A model generated the notes under the pieces. The model was not told the origin of the DNA. It was given only the letters and a program-made list of their open reading frames with translations, and made no database searches. A stretch of DNA of 64,000 nucleotides from an uncultured bacterium (GTDB lineage Bacteria; Cyanobacteriota; Vampirovibrionia; Gastranaerophilales; Gastranaerophilaceae): contig CACZCH010000015.1 of the NCBI GenBank assembly GCA_902779645.1, forward strand, positions 1-64,000, given 5' to 3'. Within the stretch, counting starts at the first letter, position 1, and the number at the start of each line of letters is the position of its first letter. Shown piece after piece: positions 36,019 through 43,981 of this stretch. Position numbers and translations under genes: made by a program.

Positions 36019-36642
36019 GTTTAGAATTGCATTAGTTTGCTGAGAATTTAGTTGTTTTGCTCCACCTAAAATCTTAGTATTTAAAACAACCTGTGCATAT
36101 GATTCTGCAAGTTCAAGCTTTAAATACGCATCTTCCATTGTTTTTGAGCCGACTATAAAACCGTGGTTAGCCATCAGTACCGCGTCATATTTATCAAAAA
36201 ATTTTGCAGTATTTTCAACAAGTTCCATTGAAGAAGGGAGTGCATATTCAGCTAAAGGTATTCCGCCGAAGTAGAATACATTTTCAGCCATAACCGGTTC
36301 CAATAAGTCTTTACCTGCGCAAGCAAAACTACTTAAGTGCGGAGCGTGAACGTGAATTATAAAATTAAAATCAGGACGTTTTTTATACAGCTCTATATGC
36401 AAAAACTTTTCGCTGGATGGTTTCTTTCCTTTTTCTAAAGATTTACCGCAAAAATCAGTAAATACAATATCACTATCTCTAAGATACCCGTTAGCTGAGC
36501 CTGAGGTAGTGATGAGCATCCCATCTTTATATCTTGCGGAAATATTGCCTGAATATCCTGGGGTGAAGTTTTTTTCACCGCATAATTTTCCGGTTTGTAT
36601 AATTAACCTTGATAAATCTTTTTTAGAGTACATCTTCTTCAT
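36007..36642 (-). CDS. Class II aldolase/adducin family protein (FucA/AraD-like)
   Basis: 211 residues from ATG 36642; ATG 36633 is also possible and both lie inside the end of the upstream lptD-like gene. G-N-I-S-A-R near 33 is the phosphate-binding motif, and a G-S-A-N-G-Y follows. The zinc ligands are in H-V-H-A-P-H (near 94-99) and in the later A-N-H-G-F-I-V-G. The catalytic Glu is in S-S-E-K-F-L-H. Members act as fuculose-phosphate aldolases or ribulose-phosphate epimerases. The substrate is unknown, and no sugar kinase or isomerase is adjacent. Coupled translation with the upstream gene is likely. Confidence 0.85.
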   Translation of the reverse strand: MKKMYSKKDLSRLIIQTGKLCGEKNFTPGYSGNISARYKDGMLITTSGSANGYLRDSDIVFTDFCGKSLEKGKKPSSEKFLHIELYKKRPDFNFIIHVHAPHLSSFACAGKDLLEPVMAENVFYFGGIPLAEYALPSSMELVENTAKFFDKYDAVLMANHGFIVGSKTMEDAYLKLELAESYAQVVLNTKILGGAKQLNSQQTNAILNLRS

Positions 36643-38845
36643 TTTTAATGTTTTCAACACGTGCATAATCTAATACCGGAGCTTTTTCAGAATTTTTGAA
36701 CTCAGTTTTCGGTTCCGTCTTTGTGTTATTATTTTCTTTTACTTCATCAGAAGGTTTTTTGTCTCGTTTTATAACCAATTTGTCATAATCAATATGAGTA
36801 CCTTTTGCATCCATCATCATTTCTACTGAGAAGAAAGTGCTTTCTCTAATAACGTCATATCCGAGATTAAACTTGATATCATCCGGTCCTAAGGATACCC
36901 AGAAAGAACTTTCCTGCATACGGTCACCGTTCGGAGCATCATTAGAAAGGTTTAAAGAACCGAACCAGCAAAGTGTCAGGTATTTGTTAATTCTGAAGTA
37001 TTCACGTAAATAGAAGTTTGATTTACCGTATCTGTATGAATCATAAATGTAAATCGGAGATTCATCTCTGTATGCTGATTGATAGTATCCGACATCTTGC
37101 ATCCAGCGTTTCCATTGGGTGTGAACTCTCGGTCCTAATCTTCCTATAACTTGTGTATCACCCGTTCCGTATACAGAAGCGGATAATTCCGATACTATGT
37201 CAAAATTGAAAGCAGTTTGGTTCGGGATGTTTTTGTAGCTGTATAAGTTTTGTAAAGCTTGAGCCATATACCTTAATCTTGTTGTACCGATAGTATAATT
37301 TCTTCCTTCTCCAAAATGCTTTTCTTTGTCCATATCATGGTAGTAACCAAAGCCTAACATGTGTTCATAAGAAGAACGATGTCCTTTTAATAAAAAGTTG
37401 TCGCTTGCATACATTTTTCTGTAAGCCAACTCTGCACCGTATTTAGGACGACGTCGTCCGAGCCACCAGTCATTCAGGTATTCGTTCATTCCGTATTGCA
37501 GGAACAGATTATCATCAAGCTTTTGATAACCGTGAGCCATAAGCTTGCTTCCGGCAGTACCGTATGCGATTTCGGTTTGATTTGTTCCGCTGTTAAAACG
37601 ACCGAGACCTCCAACTCCGATACCGTGACTGTAATTAACCATCGGGATTGCTTTTAGTACACTTCCTTTAGGAAGCTCAAATACAAATCCCGGACCAATA
37701 TACATTCCTAAGTCGCGGTAACTTCCGATTTCCCAAATGTTTGTTTCTGCATAATCGTGATTTTTGTTTGTATAAATCTTTATTGCAGGAATCTTAAGTA
37801 TTGTATATTTGCCTTTTTTTACATTAGCTTTTTTTATTGCGATAGTTTCTAAATCGCCCTTTTGTGTAATTATTATTTCCCGCGCATTAACCTTTACCAG
37901 ACCTTTTTCCATATCTTCGGTTAAGGTTTGGTTTTTAGGTACAATCATCTGAGAAACAATCGGAGTGTATCCCGATGGCTTGAATTTTATCGGGTAAGAG
38001 TCGGTTATATCAATTGTACCGTTTTCTTGAACAATTTTATCTCCGTATACGTATCCTTTTTTTGATTTTATCTCTATTGTCGGAGTTTTTGTCATAGGAT
38101 TTTCTATTAAAGCGTTTTCTTCATTCATATCAACAAAAATATAGTCGCCGTCTATTACTTGACCGTTTTTGATAATATGAACATTCCCTTCTGCTTTAAT
38201 AGTGTTGTTCATTCTGTCATAAGTTATTTTATCAGCTTTAACTGTTGTTTCTTGTTTAACAAATTCAACGTTAACATTACCCGTTGCGTATAAACAATAA
38301 TTGTCTGTGTCATAGTCCATATTGTCGCAATCAAGAACTATGTTTTCAGTGTTTTCTTTAGCCTCAGCTTTAGCGGAAGATTTATCCTTGTTCCAAAAAT
38401 GTTTTGATTTTTTATTTTCTTCAACCGCAAGTTCATCTGCTTCAAATCCGTCAGGAAGCATATTTTCGTCAAATTCTTCTTTCTCATTTTTTGAAGCGTA
38501 TTTGGAAGTTTCCGTGTCTGAGTTATAAATATTTGCAGCAGGGTCGGTAGGAGCAAGCTGGCTCTGACGGGCTTTTCTTTCTGCATATTTATTTTGAATT
38601 GCTTGACGGAGTTGTTTTACCGGCGGAGTAGTTCCTCTTGTTTCGTTATTCCTTGAATCTTGTTTTTCATATCCGTCAGAAGTTAAATCAGTATTTTCCA
38701 CATCGTTTTTTTCTATGTATGCGGGCGCTTTAAAGAAAGAATCGCCTGTATAATAAGACGAGTTGTGCATAAGGCTTTCTTCTGCGAAAGCTGTGTTTGA
38801 TAAAAGTAATGTTAATGCTATTGCTGTTATAAATTTATTTTTCAA
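36623..38845 (-). CDS. lptD: LPS-assembly protein LptD-like outer-membrane protein
   Basis: 740 residues. Signal peptide: K-N-K-F-I-T-A-I-A-L-T-L-L-L ending N-T-A-F-A. A low-complexity acidic/basic region (about 40-165) precedes an OstA/LptA-like domain (about 170-260), with repeated beta motifs such as A-T-G-N-V-N-V and A-E-G-N-V-H-I-I. The C-terminal half is rich in aromatic beta strands typical of the LptD barrel. LptD inserts lipopolysaccharide into the outer leaflet with LptE. The conserved cysteines of proteobacterial LptD are not evident. Downstream is the aldolase gene, upstream an EnvC-like gene, in one likely operon on this strand. Confidence 0.8.
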   Translation of the reverse strand: MKNKFITAIALTLLLSNTAFAEESLMHNSSYYTGDSFFKAPAYIEKNDVENTDLTSDGYEKQDSRNNETRGTTPPVKQLRQAIQNKYAERKARQSQLAPTDPAANIYNSDTETSKYASKNEKEEFDENMLPDGFEADELAVEENKKSKHFWNKDKSSAKAEAKENTENIVLDCDNMDYDTDNYCLYATGNVNVEFVKQETTVKADKITYDRMNNTIKAEGNVHIIKNGQVIDGDYIFVDMNEENALIENPMTKTPTIEIKSKKGYVYGDKIVQENGTIDITDSYPIKFKPSGYTPIVSQMIVPKNQTLTEDMEKGLVKVNAREIIITQKGDLETIAIKKANVKKGKYTILKIPAIKIYTNKNHDYAETNIWEIGSYRDLGMYIGPGFVFELPKGSVLKAIPMVNYSHGIGVGGLGRFNSGTNQTEIAYGTAGSKLMAHGYQKLDDNLFLQYGMNEYLNDWWLGRRRPKYGAELAYRKMYASDNFLLKGHRSSYEHMLGFGYYHDMDKEKHFGEGRNYTIGTTRLRYMAQALQNLYSYKNIPNQTAFNFDIVSELSASVYGTGDTQVIGRLGPRVHTQWKRWMQDVGYYQSAYRDESPIYIYDSYRYGKSNFYLREYFRINKYLTLCWFGSLNLSNDAPNGDRMQESSFWVSLGPDDIKFNLGYDVIRESTFFSVEMMMDAKGTHIDYDKLVIKRDKKPSDEVKENNNTKTEPKTEFKNSEKAPVLDYARVENIKNEEDVL

Positions 38846-38865
38846 TTTTTTGTCCCGATAGAATT

Positions 38866-39984
38866 CTATAATTGTACATACCCGCTAGGGTTACTGGGTT
38901 TTCCGTTTTCACGGACTTCGAAATGGCAGTGAGGTCCTGTGCTGTATCCGGTAGTTCCCTCATAACCTATGATATCACCTTTTTTTACATTTTGTCCATT
39001 TACCGCTTTAACCGAACTCATGTGTGCGTAAAGAGTAGAAACAGGTTTTCCCCCTACAATTCCGTGCTCAATAATTACAACTTTACCGTAACCGCCGTAC
39101 CAGCCAGTGTATATAACCTTACCTGAATTAGAAGCTTTTATTGCTCCATAATTAGGTCCGCCTATATCAACTCCTGAGTGGAAGGTTCTACTGTTAAATA
39201 TAGGATGAGTTCTCCAGCCGAATGGCGAAGTTATACGACCTTGTATTGGTTTCATAAAACCTGATGCTACGACATCGGTTTTGTTGTCCTTAGCATTTCT
39301 GCTTATGTAGTGCTGAATGCTGTTGGATTGATTCCTAAGTTCGCGTTCAGCTTTCTCATACGCTATACGGTCTGTTTTAAGCTTGTTTATCATACTTTCA
39401 TTTCGGGCAATTGCTCTTTGAATGTATGCTTTTTGAGTATTAGCAAGTGCAATTGATTGCTCGTAGTTACGCTTTCTTGCTTCAATATTATATTTAAGAA
39501 GTGCAATTTCCTGTGCTTTTCTTTTTGCGAAAAACATTCTGTCATAATCATCTTTTAATATTATTTTTTGGAAGTAAACTCTGTCTACAAGCATATTGAT
39601 ATCTTCAGAAGAGATTAACAATTCAAAAAATGCTTTCCTTTGAGATTTGAAAACCTTTCTTATGTGGCTTGCAAGAAGTCTGTTAAGAGAATTGTATTCA
39701 TAAGTTGCTTGACTCAGTTGTGACTGCATATCATTTAATTCTCTTTGTGCGGAGTTGATTTTTGTTTCTGAGTCTTTAAGTGTTGATTGGGCGTCTTCCA
39801 GTTTTTGCTGATTTTTGTAGAGCTTATTCTGTTCTACATTTTCAAGCCATTTAAGTTTATTAATTTTAGCTCTCGTTTGTTTTTTTTGAGTTTCAATATC
39901 GGTAGCAGAAACAGGAGTCTGTACTGCAATATTCAGTACAAAACACAAGAATATAAAAAGTTTTAATACTTTTTTGAAACTCAA
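38866..39984 (-). CDS. Murein hydrolase activator EnvC-like, M23 (LytM) domain
   Basis: 372 residues from TTG 39984, with GGGAG 9 nt upstream. A signal peptide (about 1-27) is followed by a long coiled coil (about 30-225). The C-terminal LytM/M23 domain has P-I-Q-G-R-I-T-S-P-F-G-W-R-T-H-P, H-S-G-V-D-I-G, Y-A-H-M-S-S and G-P-H-C-H-F-E-V-R. All four M23 metal-site residues (H-S-G-V-D and H-x-H type) appear intact, so unlike E. coli EnvC it could be an active endopeptidase. Acts in the periplasm on peptidoglycan, often in division. Next to lptD and a tiny membrane-protein gene on the same strand. Confidence 0.88.
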   Translation of the reverse strand: MSFKKVLKLFIFLCFVLNIAVQTPVSATDIETQKKQTRAKINKLKWLENVEQNKLYKNQQKLEDAQSTLKDSETKINSAQRELNDMQSQLSQATYEYNSLNRLLASHIRKVFKSQRKAFFELLISSEDINMLVDRVYFQKIILKDDYDRMFFAKRKAQEIALLKYNIEARKRNYEQSIALANTQKAYIQRAIARNESMINKLKTDRIAYEKAERELRNQSNSIQHYISRNAKDNKTDVVASGFMKPIQGRITSPFGWRTHPIFNSRTFHSGVDIGGPNYGAIKASNSGKVIYTGWYGGYGKVVIIEHGIVGGKPVSTLYAHMSSVKAVNGQNVKKGDIIGYEGTTGYSTGPHCHFEVRENGKPSNPSGYVQL

Positions 39985-40000
39985 AATCTATCTCCCGTAT

Positions 40001-40105
40001 TTATCCTGCCATTAACATTAATAAGCTTAGACCTGCGGTCCATACAATAAATGATACAGCAATAATACCGATAATGATTTTTTTATGTTCTCTAAAAAAT
40101 TCCAT
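40001..40105 (-). CDS. 34-residue single-pass membrane protein
   Basis: Reads M-E-F-F-R-E-H-K-K-I-I-I-G-I-I-A-V-S-F-I-V-W then T-A-G-L-S-L-L-M-L-M-A-G. ATG has an AGAGGTG Shine-Dalgarno 7 nt upstream. A short charged N-terminus is followed by one membrane helix. The stop lies 16 nt before the EnvC-like start, so it is probably the first gene of that operon. Not recognised; similar tiny proteins often assist or regulate envelope complexes, but no function is shown here. Confidence 0.7.
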   Translation of the reverse strand: MEFFREHKKIIIGIIAVSFIVWTAGLSLLMLMAG

Positions 40106-40429
40106 ACTACACCTCTTTATTACATCATAGTATAAAAATGTTTTTAGAGCAATTTGAGGTAAATAATATTTACATTAGCATTAATAAAAAATAGTTCTTG
40201 CATGTAATTTTTTACAAATTTATAAATAATGTCGATGAGGTTACTATTTTGGAACCATACGACAAGAAAATATTAGCAAAATTAGGCAAGAATTGCAATA
40301 TTTTGCACCGGTTGATATTGCTTATGAAGCTGGACACGCAAACGTATCACAATATTAGAATGATGTTAGGGGTGAAGTGTGCTTAAACAGTTTGTTTGTA
40401 ATAATATAGTTTTATATAGGAGTGCTTAT

Positions 40430-40846
40430 ATGAATTTAATTGAACGCAACAAAGAACTAATGAAAAAATTTGAAACAATGATTAATACTGCTGATGAGGT
40501 ACTTGCAGAAGAACTTGTTGATAGTAATGCACCATTTTATACACCTGCAAGTCCTGAACCTTTGTATGGAGGTAAGGGGTATTTATCAGTTGTTCATTGG
40601 ATGAGAAAAGGTTTTTCGGATGTTCAATGGCACATTACTGATATGGTAGCAGATGAAGACAAAGTTGCTGTAAAGTGGGATTTAACAGCAACTCATGACG
40701 GTGATTTTATGGGAATAAAGCCTACAAACAAAAAGATTTCTGTTTGTGTAATGAACTTTTATTACTTTAATAATGACGGCAAAGTTACAAATGACATTGC
40801 AGCAGATGGTATGATAGGTATTCTTCGTGGTATTGGTGCAATGTAA
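40430..40846 (+). CDS. SnoaL-like ester cyclase/NTF2-fold protein
   Basis: 138 residues from ATG 40430 (AGGAG 8 nt upstream). The pattern fits the SnoaL-like polyketide cyclase family: an opening helix, L-V-D-S-N-A-P-F-Y, a central F-S-D-V-Q-W-H-I-T-D-M-V-A-D-E-D-K-V-A-V-K-W, a T-H-D-G-D-F-M-G-I and a final strand-rich part ending D-G-M-I-G-I-L. Members use a cone-shaped cavity for small hydrophobic ligands; many in bacteria have no known substrate. Alone on this strand, with no polyketide genes nearby. Confidence 0.8.
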   Translation: MNLIERNKELMKKFETMINTADEVLAEELVDSNAPFYTPASPEPLYGGKGYLSVVHWMRKGFSDVQWHITDMVADEDKVAVKWDLTATHDGDFMGIKPTNKKISVCVMNFYYFNNDGKVTNDIAADGMIGILRGIGAM

Positions 40847-41322
40847 AGGGTAGTTTGTAGGTCAGGCAATGTCTGTCGAAATAAAAACATAAAGAATGTT
40901 GTAATTTAACATACAGAACAAGATTAAATTAACTATAAGATGGAGATGGTACTAATTTCATCAATACATTTATGCAACAAGATATTCGTTTTAGTAAAAA
41001 TTTTGTAACAATTTTATCAAATTGTAACATTTTATTAGCTTAATACTACGCAACAACACCTGTGTTTATAGGGATAAATATCAAAATCAATTACACCATA
41101 GAGTGATTGTAAATATACTGCAATTTGTGATATATAAATAATAGTCACTATCACAGTTTAAGCATTTGATATATAAATAGTTTTTGATGGTACAATGTTG
41201 TATATCTTTCCAAAATATACTATAATTTATGGGAGAGGAAAGAGAGTACAATAAATTAAACCAATATAGTGCTTGTTGTAATTGATAGTGTGTAAATAAG
41301 TTAAATATTGGGCATTAATTCT
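40847..41322. other. Gene-free AT-rich stretch
   Basis: I see no gene. It holds a decayed hairpin repeat (40853-40880, GTAGGTCAGGCA...) and several TTGTAACA/TGTAACA tracts near 41005-41032. Many TATATAAAT-type tracts and a plausible TATAAT at about 41221 also lie ahead of the next gene. Confidence 0.5.
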
Positions 41323-42099
41323 ATGATAGAAAAAATATTTAAAATACAAAATAATGTTAGAAAACCTTTTAAGCAACACTTTTTAAAGGGTGTTATTCTT
41401 GCAATTACATTTGCACAAGACATTAAAGAATTTTTTGCAAACAATAATTTTACCGAATTCTTTAATGAAAATGGGTTTTCGAATTTAACAGAGATTAAAA
41501 ATGCTAATTTTAAAATCACGATTGATGAGGATGTTCCTATTGCTGAACAAACAAATGCGGTGATTGGATATACATACACAAATCCTCAAAACAATAATCA
41601 GATTCAAATAATTAATAATAGATTTATATTTGTACATAATACTTATAGTAATTATGAAAATTTGAATAAAGAAGTAGAAGTTTTTAATGAGAAAATATTT
41701 GCAAATATCAACGTTAACATTCAACAAATTGGCTTTAGAAAAATAAATGCAATTGTTGTGCGAGAAGTTGCGAATTACAATGATATAACAGATTTATTTA
41801 ATAATAATTTGTTTAATTTTATGAAGTGTGATTTGTTTGACATTAATGACTTAGAAAATTATAGAGACAATTTTATATTATCTAAAAATAGTTCAAAAAT
41901 TATTGTAAATACTTCTTGTGCAAAAATTAAAAATATTGAAAGTTCTTATGAAGTCGTTATTGATACCGATATTATTCAAGATAGTTTTGATAACACAAAA
42001 GCTATTGATATTATAAAAGAAATGAACCAATTGCATTTTGATACGTTTTGTTGGTTTACTTCAGATAAAATGAAAAATATAATGAACGAGGTGATTTAA
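41323..42099 (+). CDS. TIGR04255-like protein
   Basis: 258 residues from ATG 41323 (TTG 41308 is possible). The C-terminal D-T-D-I-I-Q-D ... D-I-I-K-E-M-N-Q-L-H-F-D-T-F-C-W-F-T-S-D-K-M-K-N-I-M, the middle I-N-A-I-V-V-R-E-V, and the early L-K-G-V-I-L-A-I-T-F-A fit the TIGR04255 family. This family is sporadically distributed and is often found in accessory DNA. Its biochemical role is unknown. It is 1 nt from the next gene, forming a three-gene cassette ending with a GNAT protein. The DNA here is more AT-rich than the neighbouring housekeeping genes, suggesting acquisition. Confidence 0.6.
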   Translation: MIEKIFKIQNNVRKPFKQHFLKGVILAITFAQDIKEFFANNNFTEFFNENGFSNLTEIKNANFKITIDEDVPIAEQTNAVIGYTYTNPQNNNQIQIINNRFIFVHNTYSNYENLNKEVEVFNEKIFANINVNIQQIGFRKINAIVVREVANYNDITDLFNNNLFNFMKCDLFDINDLENYRDNFILSKNSSKIIVNTSCAKIKNIESSYEVVIDTDIIQDSFDNTKAIDIIKEMNQLHFDTFCWFTSDKMKNIMNEVI

Positions 42100-42100
42100 T

Positions 42101-42442
42101 ATGTTAAGTGCCAAACACAAAATATTTCAACCGAGTATAAACAAGATTACAGAAGAGGATTTATCAATTTCTGTTAATAATACTGGTTTTTATTCATATC
42201 TTGACACTGTTACAGAAGAAGAAGCAAAAACTGCCAAAAATGATATTTTGTCAGATTTTAAGACAAAAAACCTTTATTTGCTAGAAGAACCTTCTAATAT
42301 TGAAATCAATCATAAAAATACCTCCTATAAGATTGAGTTAAACAAAGCTGATTGGGATAAGGTGTTTGAAGCAGATAATAAACCTATTAATTACGAAAGT
42401 ATAAGAAAATTTAAAAATAGTATAAAGCATTTCTATGATTAA
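42101..42442 (+). CDS. Unknown middle protein of the TIGR04255-like/GNAT cassette
   Basis: 113 residues, ATG with GAGGTG upstream inside the end of the previous gene. No family recognised. It is acidic and lysine-rich, with T-V-T-E-E-E-A-K-T-A-K-N near 45 and a C-terminal Y-E-S-I-R-K-F-K-N-S-I-K-H-F. It overlaps the GNAT gene by 8 nt. In GNAT toxin-antitoxin pairs the gene just upstream normally encodes the antitoxin (usually a ribbon-helix-helix DUF1778 protein). This one does not look like DUF1778, so an antitoxin role is only a positional inference. Confidence 0.6.
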   Translation: MLSAKHKIFQPSINKITEEDLSISVNNTGFYSYLDTVTEEEAKTAKNDILSDFKTKNLYLLEEPSNIEINHKNTSYKIELNKADWDKVFEADNKPINYESIRKFKNSIKHFYD

Positions 42443-42938
42443 TCCTGTATATATTGAAAAGCGCCATAATAGAGATAATTTCTGTTGTGAAGAACCAGTG
42501 TTAAATGAATTTATAAAACTATACGCGAGACAGAACCATTCAAATAATATATCTAAAACGTATGTTGTTCTTAACGATAATGATGTCATTGCATATTATA
42601 CACTTGTTTACGAAAATATAGAATTAAAAAATATTAGAAACGAAATTCCATCTGACTTAAGACAGAGTAGAAAAGATAAAATACCTTGTGTATTGCTGGG
42701 GATGATTGCACGCGATAAGAGTCTCAAAGGACAAGATTATGGTAATTTTTTATTAAATGAAGCAATAAAAAAGACTTATAAAGCATCACTAATTGCTGGA
42801 ATAAAGGGATTATTTTTAACTCCAATCAATAGCACTGTTGCTACAAAATTTTACGATAAAATCGAATTTTTACAAAAAATCGATGAAAAATTATATTATA
42901 TCCCTATTGCAACAATAGAAGCTTTGATTAAAGAATAA
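42435..42938 (+). CDS. GNAT acetyltransferase resembling TacT/AtaT-type toxins
   Basis: 167 residues. The pattern follows the tRNA-acetylating toxin family: F-C-C-E-E-P-V-L-N-E-F-I-K-L-Y-A-R-Q-N (family: F.C....LN.(F/W)L...A..(Q/N)), T-Y-V-V-L-N-D-N-D-V-I-A-Y-Y-T-L, then P-C-V-L-L-G-M-I-A-R-D-K-S-L-K-G-Q-D-Y-G, the acetyl-CoA loop (usually Q-G-x-G). The late N-S-T-V-A-T-K-F-Y-D-K-I-E-F matches A..FY...GF. The CoA loop D-Y-G replaces G-x-G/A, a possible weakening. TacT-like enzymes acetylate charged tRNAs and block translation. Confidence 0.78.
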   Translation: MINPVYIEKRHNRDNFCCEEPVLNEFIKLYARQNHSNNISKTYVVLNDNDVIAYYTLVYENIELKNIRNEIPSDLRQSRKDKIPCVLLGMIARDKSLKGQDYGNFLLNEAIKKTYKASLIAGIKGLFLTPINSTVATKFYDKIEFLQKIDEKLYYIPIATIEALIKE

Positions 42939-43032
42939 AGTTTTTGTATAATACTATATGTGTTGTTTTGTAAAACTTTACTGCTTTTATTCTTCTTTCA
43001 CGCTAATGTTGTGTGTTAAAGGAGGTTTTTGC

Positions 43033-43254
43033 ATGGAAAAGGTAGGATTAAATATTACCCCAAAAGAGTTTAAGCAATTAAGCAAATGGGCGGAAGAAGT
43101 TTATAACATTGCTGTAGTTGTAGATTATTTTTGTGAAACGCAGCCAGATAAAGAAGAGTGTTACAATTTGGCTCCGGTTGTAAAATATTTGCACCGAGAA
43201 GCAGATTTATTGAATGCATTTTTTATCGATCACGAAAAAGATGTTGATTTTTAA
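43033..43254 (+). CDS. Small uncharacterised protein
   Basis: 73 residues from ATG 43033, chosen because a perfect GGAGG lies 9 nt upstream. Acidic, mostly helical (I-T-P-K-E-F-K-Q-L-S-K-W-A-E-E-V-Y-N), with C-E-T-Q-P-D-K-E-E-C in the middle. No family recognised. It lies between the GNAT cassette and two further tiny ORFs, a layout like phage-derived accessory DNA. Confidence 0.6.
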   Translation: MEKVGLNITPKEFKQLSKWAEEVYNIAVVVDYFCETQPDKEECYNLAPVVKYLHREADLLNAFFIDHEKDVDF

Positions 43255-43393
43255 GGTGCGTTTAAGTCCCGTTTAAGAACTGTTCAACCGATGTTTACAA
43301 AATAAATATGTCTGAATGATACAAAAAACAGGTATTACACTTTAGATTTTCTCCTACGTAATCGATTAATGTTCATAGCGAAAGGAACACATT

Positions 43394-43594
43394 ATGGTTG
43401 AAAAAGATTATAAGCTATATGGGACAAAGATTTTGAATCTTAAAACTCAAGAAATCGGATTGTTGATTTGCTTATGGGAAAACAAATATGCTGATAAAAC
43501 TGTAGATTTTGCAACTTGCGTTGATAAAACCGGCAAGCGATATAACATTGAACTTGATAATATCAGAGGGTTTGAAGATGATTTTGAAAAATAA
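43394..43594 (+). CDS. Small uncharacterised protein
   Basis: 66 residues. Begins V-E-K-D-Y-K-L-Y-G-T-K-I-L-N-L; beta-rich, with a T-G-K-R-Y-N-I-E-L-D-N-I segment like small SH3-type modules, but no family is recognised. CGAAAGGA lies upstream of ATG. It overlaps the next small gene by 17 nt, suggesting coupled translation. Confidence 0.55.
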   Translation: MVEKDYKLYGTKILNLKTQEIGLLICLWENKYADKTVDFATCVDKTGKRYNIELDNIRGFEDDFEK

Positions 43595-43805
43595 AAGAAC
43601 CCAAGAACGTATACAATTATCTTATACTGAGTTTCAGGCAAGATTTGCACAAAACATTCAAACAGCACTTGAAAGTTATATCAGAACCGAAAACGCAAAA
43701 CCATCTTTCAAAGCCAATAAAACCCCAGAATCGGACTTTTATTTTGACTTACAATGGAACTTTAATCACTTTGGGAATTCTGCTTGGTGTATTGAAAGAC
43801 TTTAA
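43578..43805 (+). CDS. Small uncharacterised protein
   Basis: 75 residues from ATG 43578, overlapping the previous gene. Begins I-L-K-N-K-R-T-Q-E-R-I-Q-L-S-Y-T-E-F. It contains F-K-A-N at about residue 45, as in tagged proteins, but in the middle rather than near the N-terminus, so I do not count it as a tag. W-N-F-N-H-F-G-N-S-A-W-C-I-E-R-L closes it. No family recognised. Confidence 0.5.
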   Translation: MILKNKRTQERIQLSYTEFQARFAQNIQTALESYIRTENAKPSFKANKTPESDFYFDLQWNFNHFGNSAWCIERL

Positions 43806-43874
43806 CGAATTATATAGCGCAATATATACAATGTAACAATTTTATTTCTTTTGTAACAATTTTGCCAAAATCAT

Positions 43875-43902
43875 TAAAGTTTTTGTCCGAAAGTGCCGTT
43901 AT
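43875..43902 (+). promoter_or_regulatory. Sigma-28-like promoter (12-nt spacer) upstream of the giant gene
   Basis: TAAAGTTT (43875-43882), 12 nt, GCCGTTAT (43895-43902). The -35 is exact; spacer and -10 are each slightly off consensus (N11, GCCGATAA). TTGTAACAATTTTG lies just upstream. The ATG of the 2963-residue gene is 80 nt downstream. Confidence 0.55.
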
Positions 43903-43981
43903 ACATGGTGTGCGAAAGTTTTATATTTTGACGTCACAACTTAAGCACGATTAGTAAGATAATAGGAATGGATATTAGTCT

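Noticed and set aside
40248-40386. Small ORF between the EnvC operon and the SnoaL-like gene
   Set aside because: Fragments faintly like a regulator appear in two frames, but there is no ribosome site, no full domain, and it overlaps the leader of the next gene.
43706-43729. F-K-A-N in the 75-residue protein as another tag
   Set aside because: It lies at about residue 45 of a short protein, not in the first 30 residues, so it may be coincidence.
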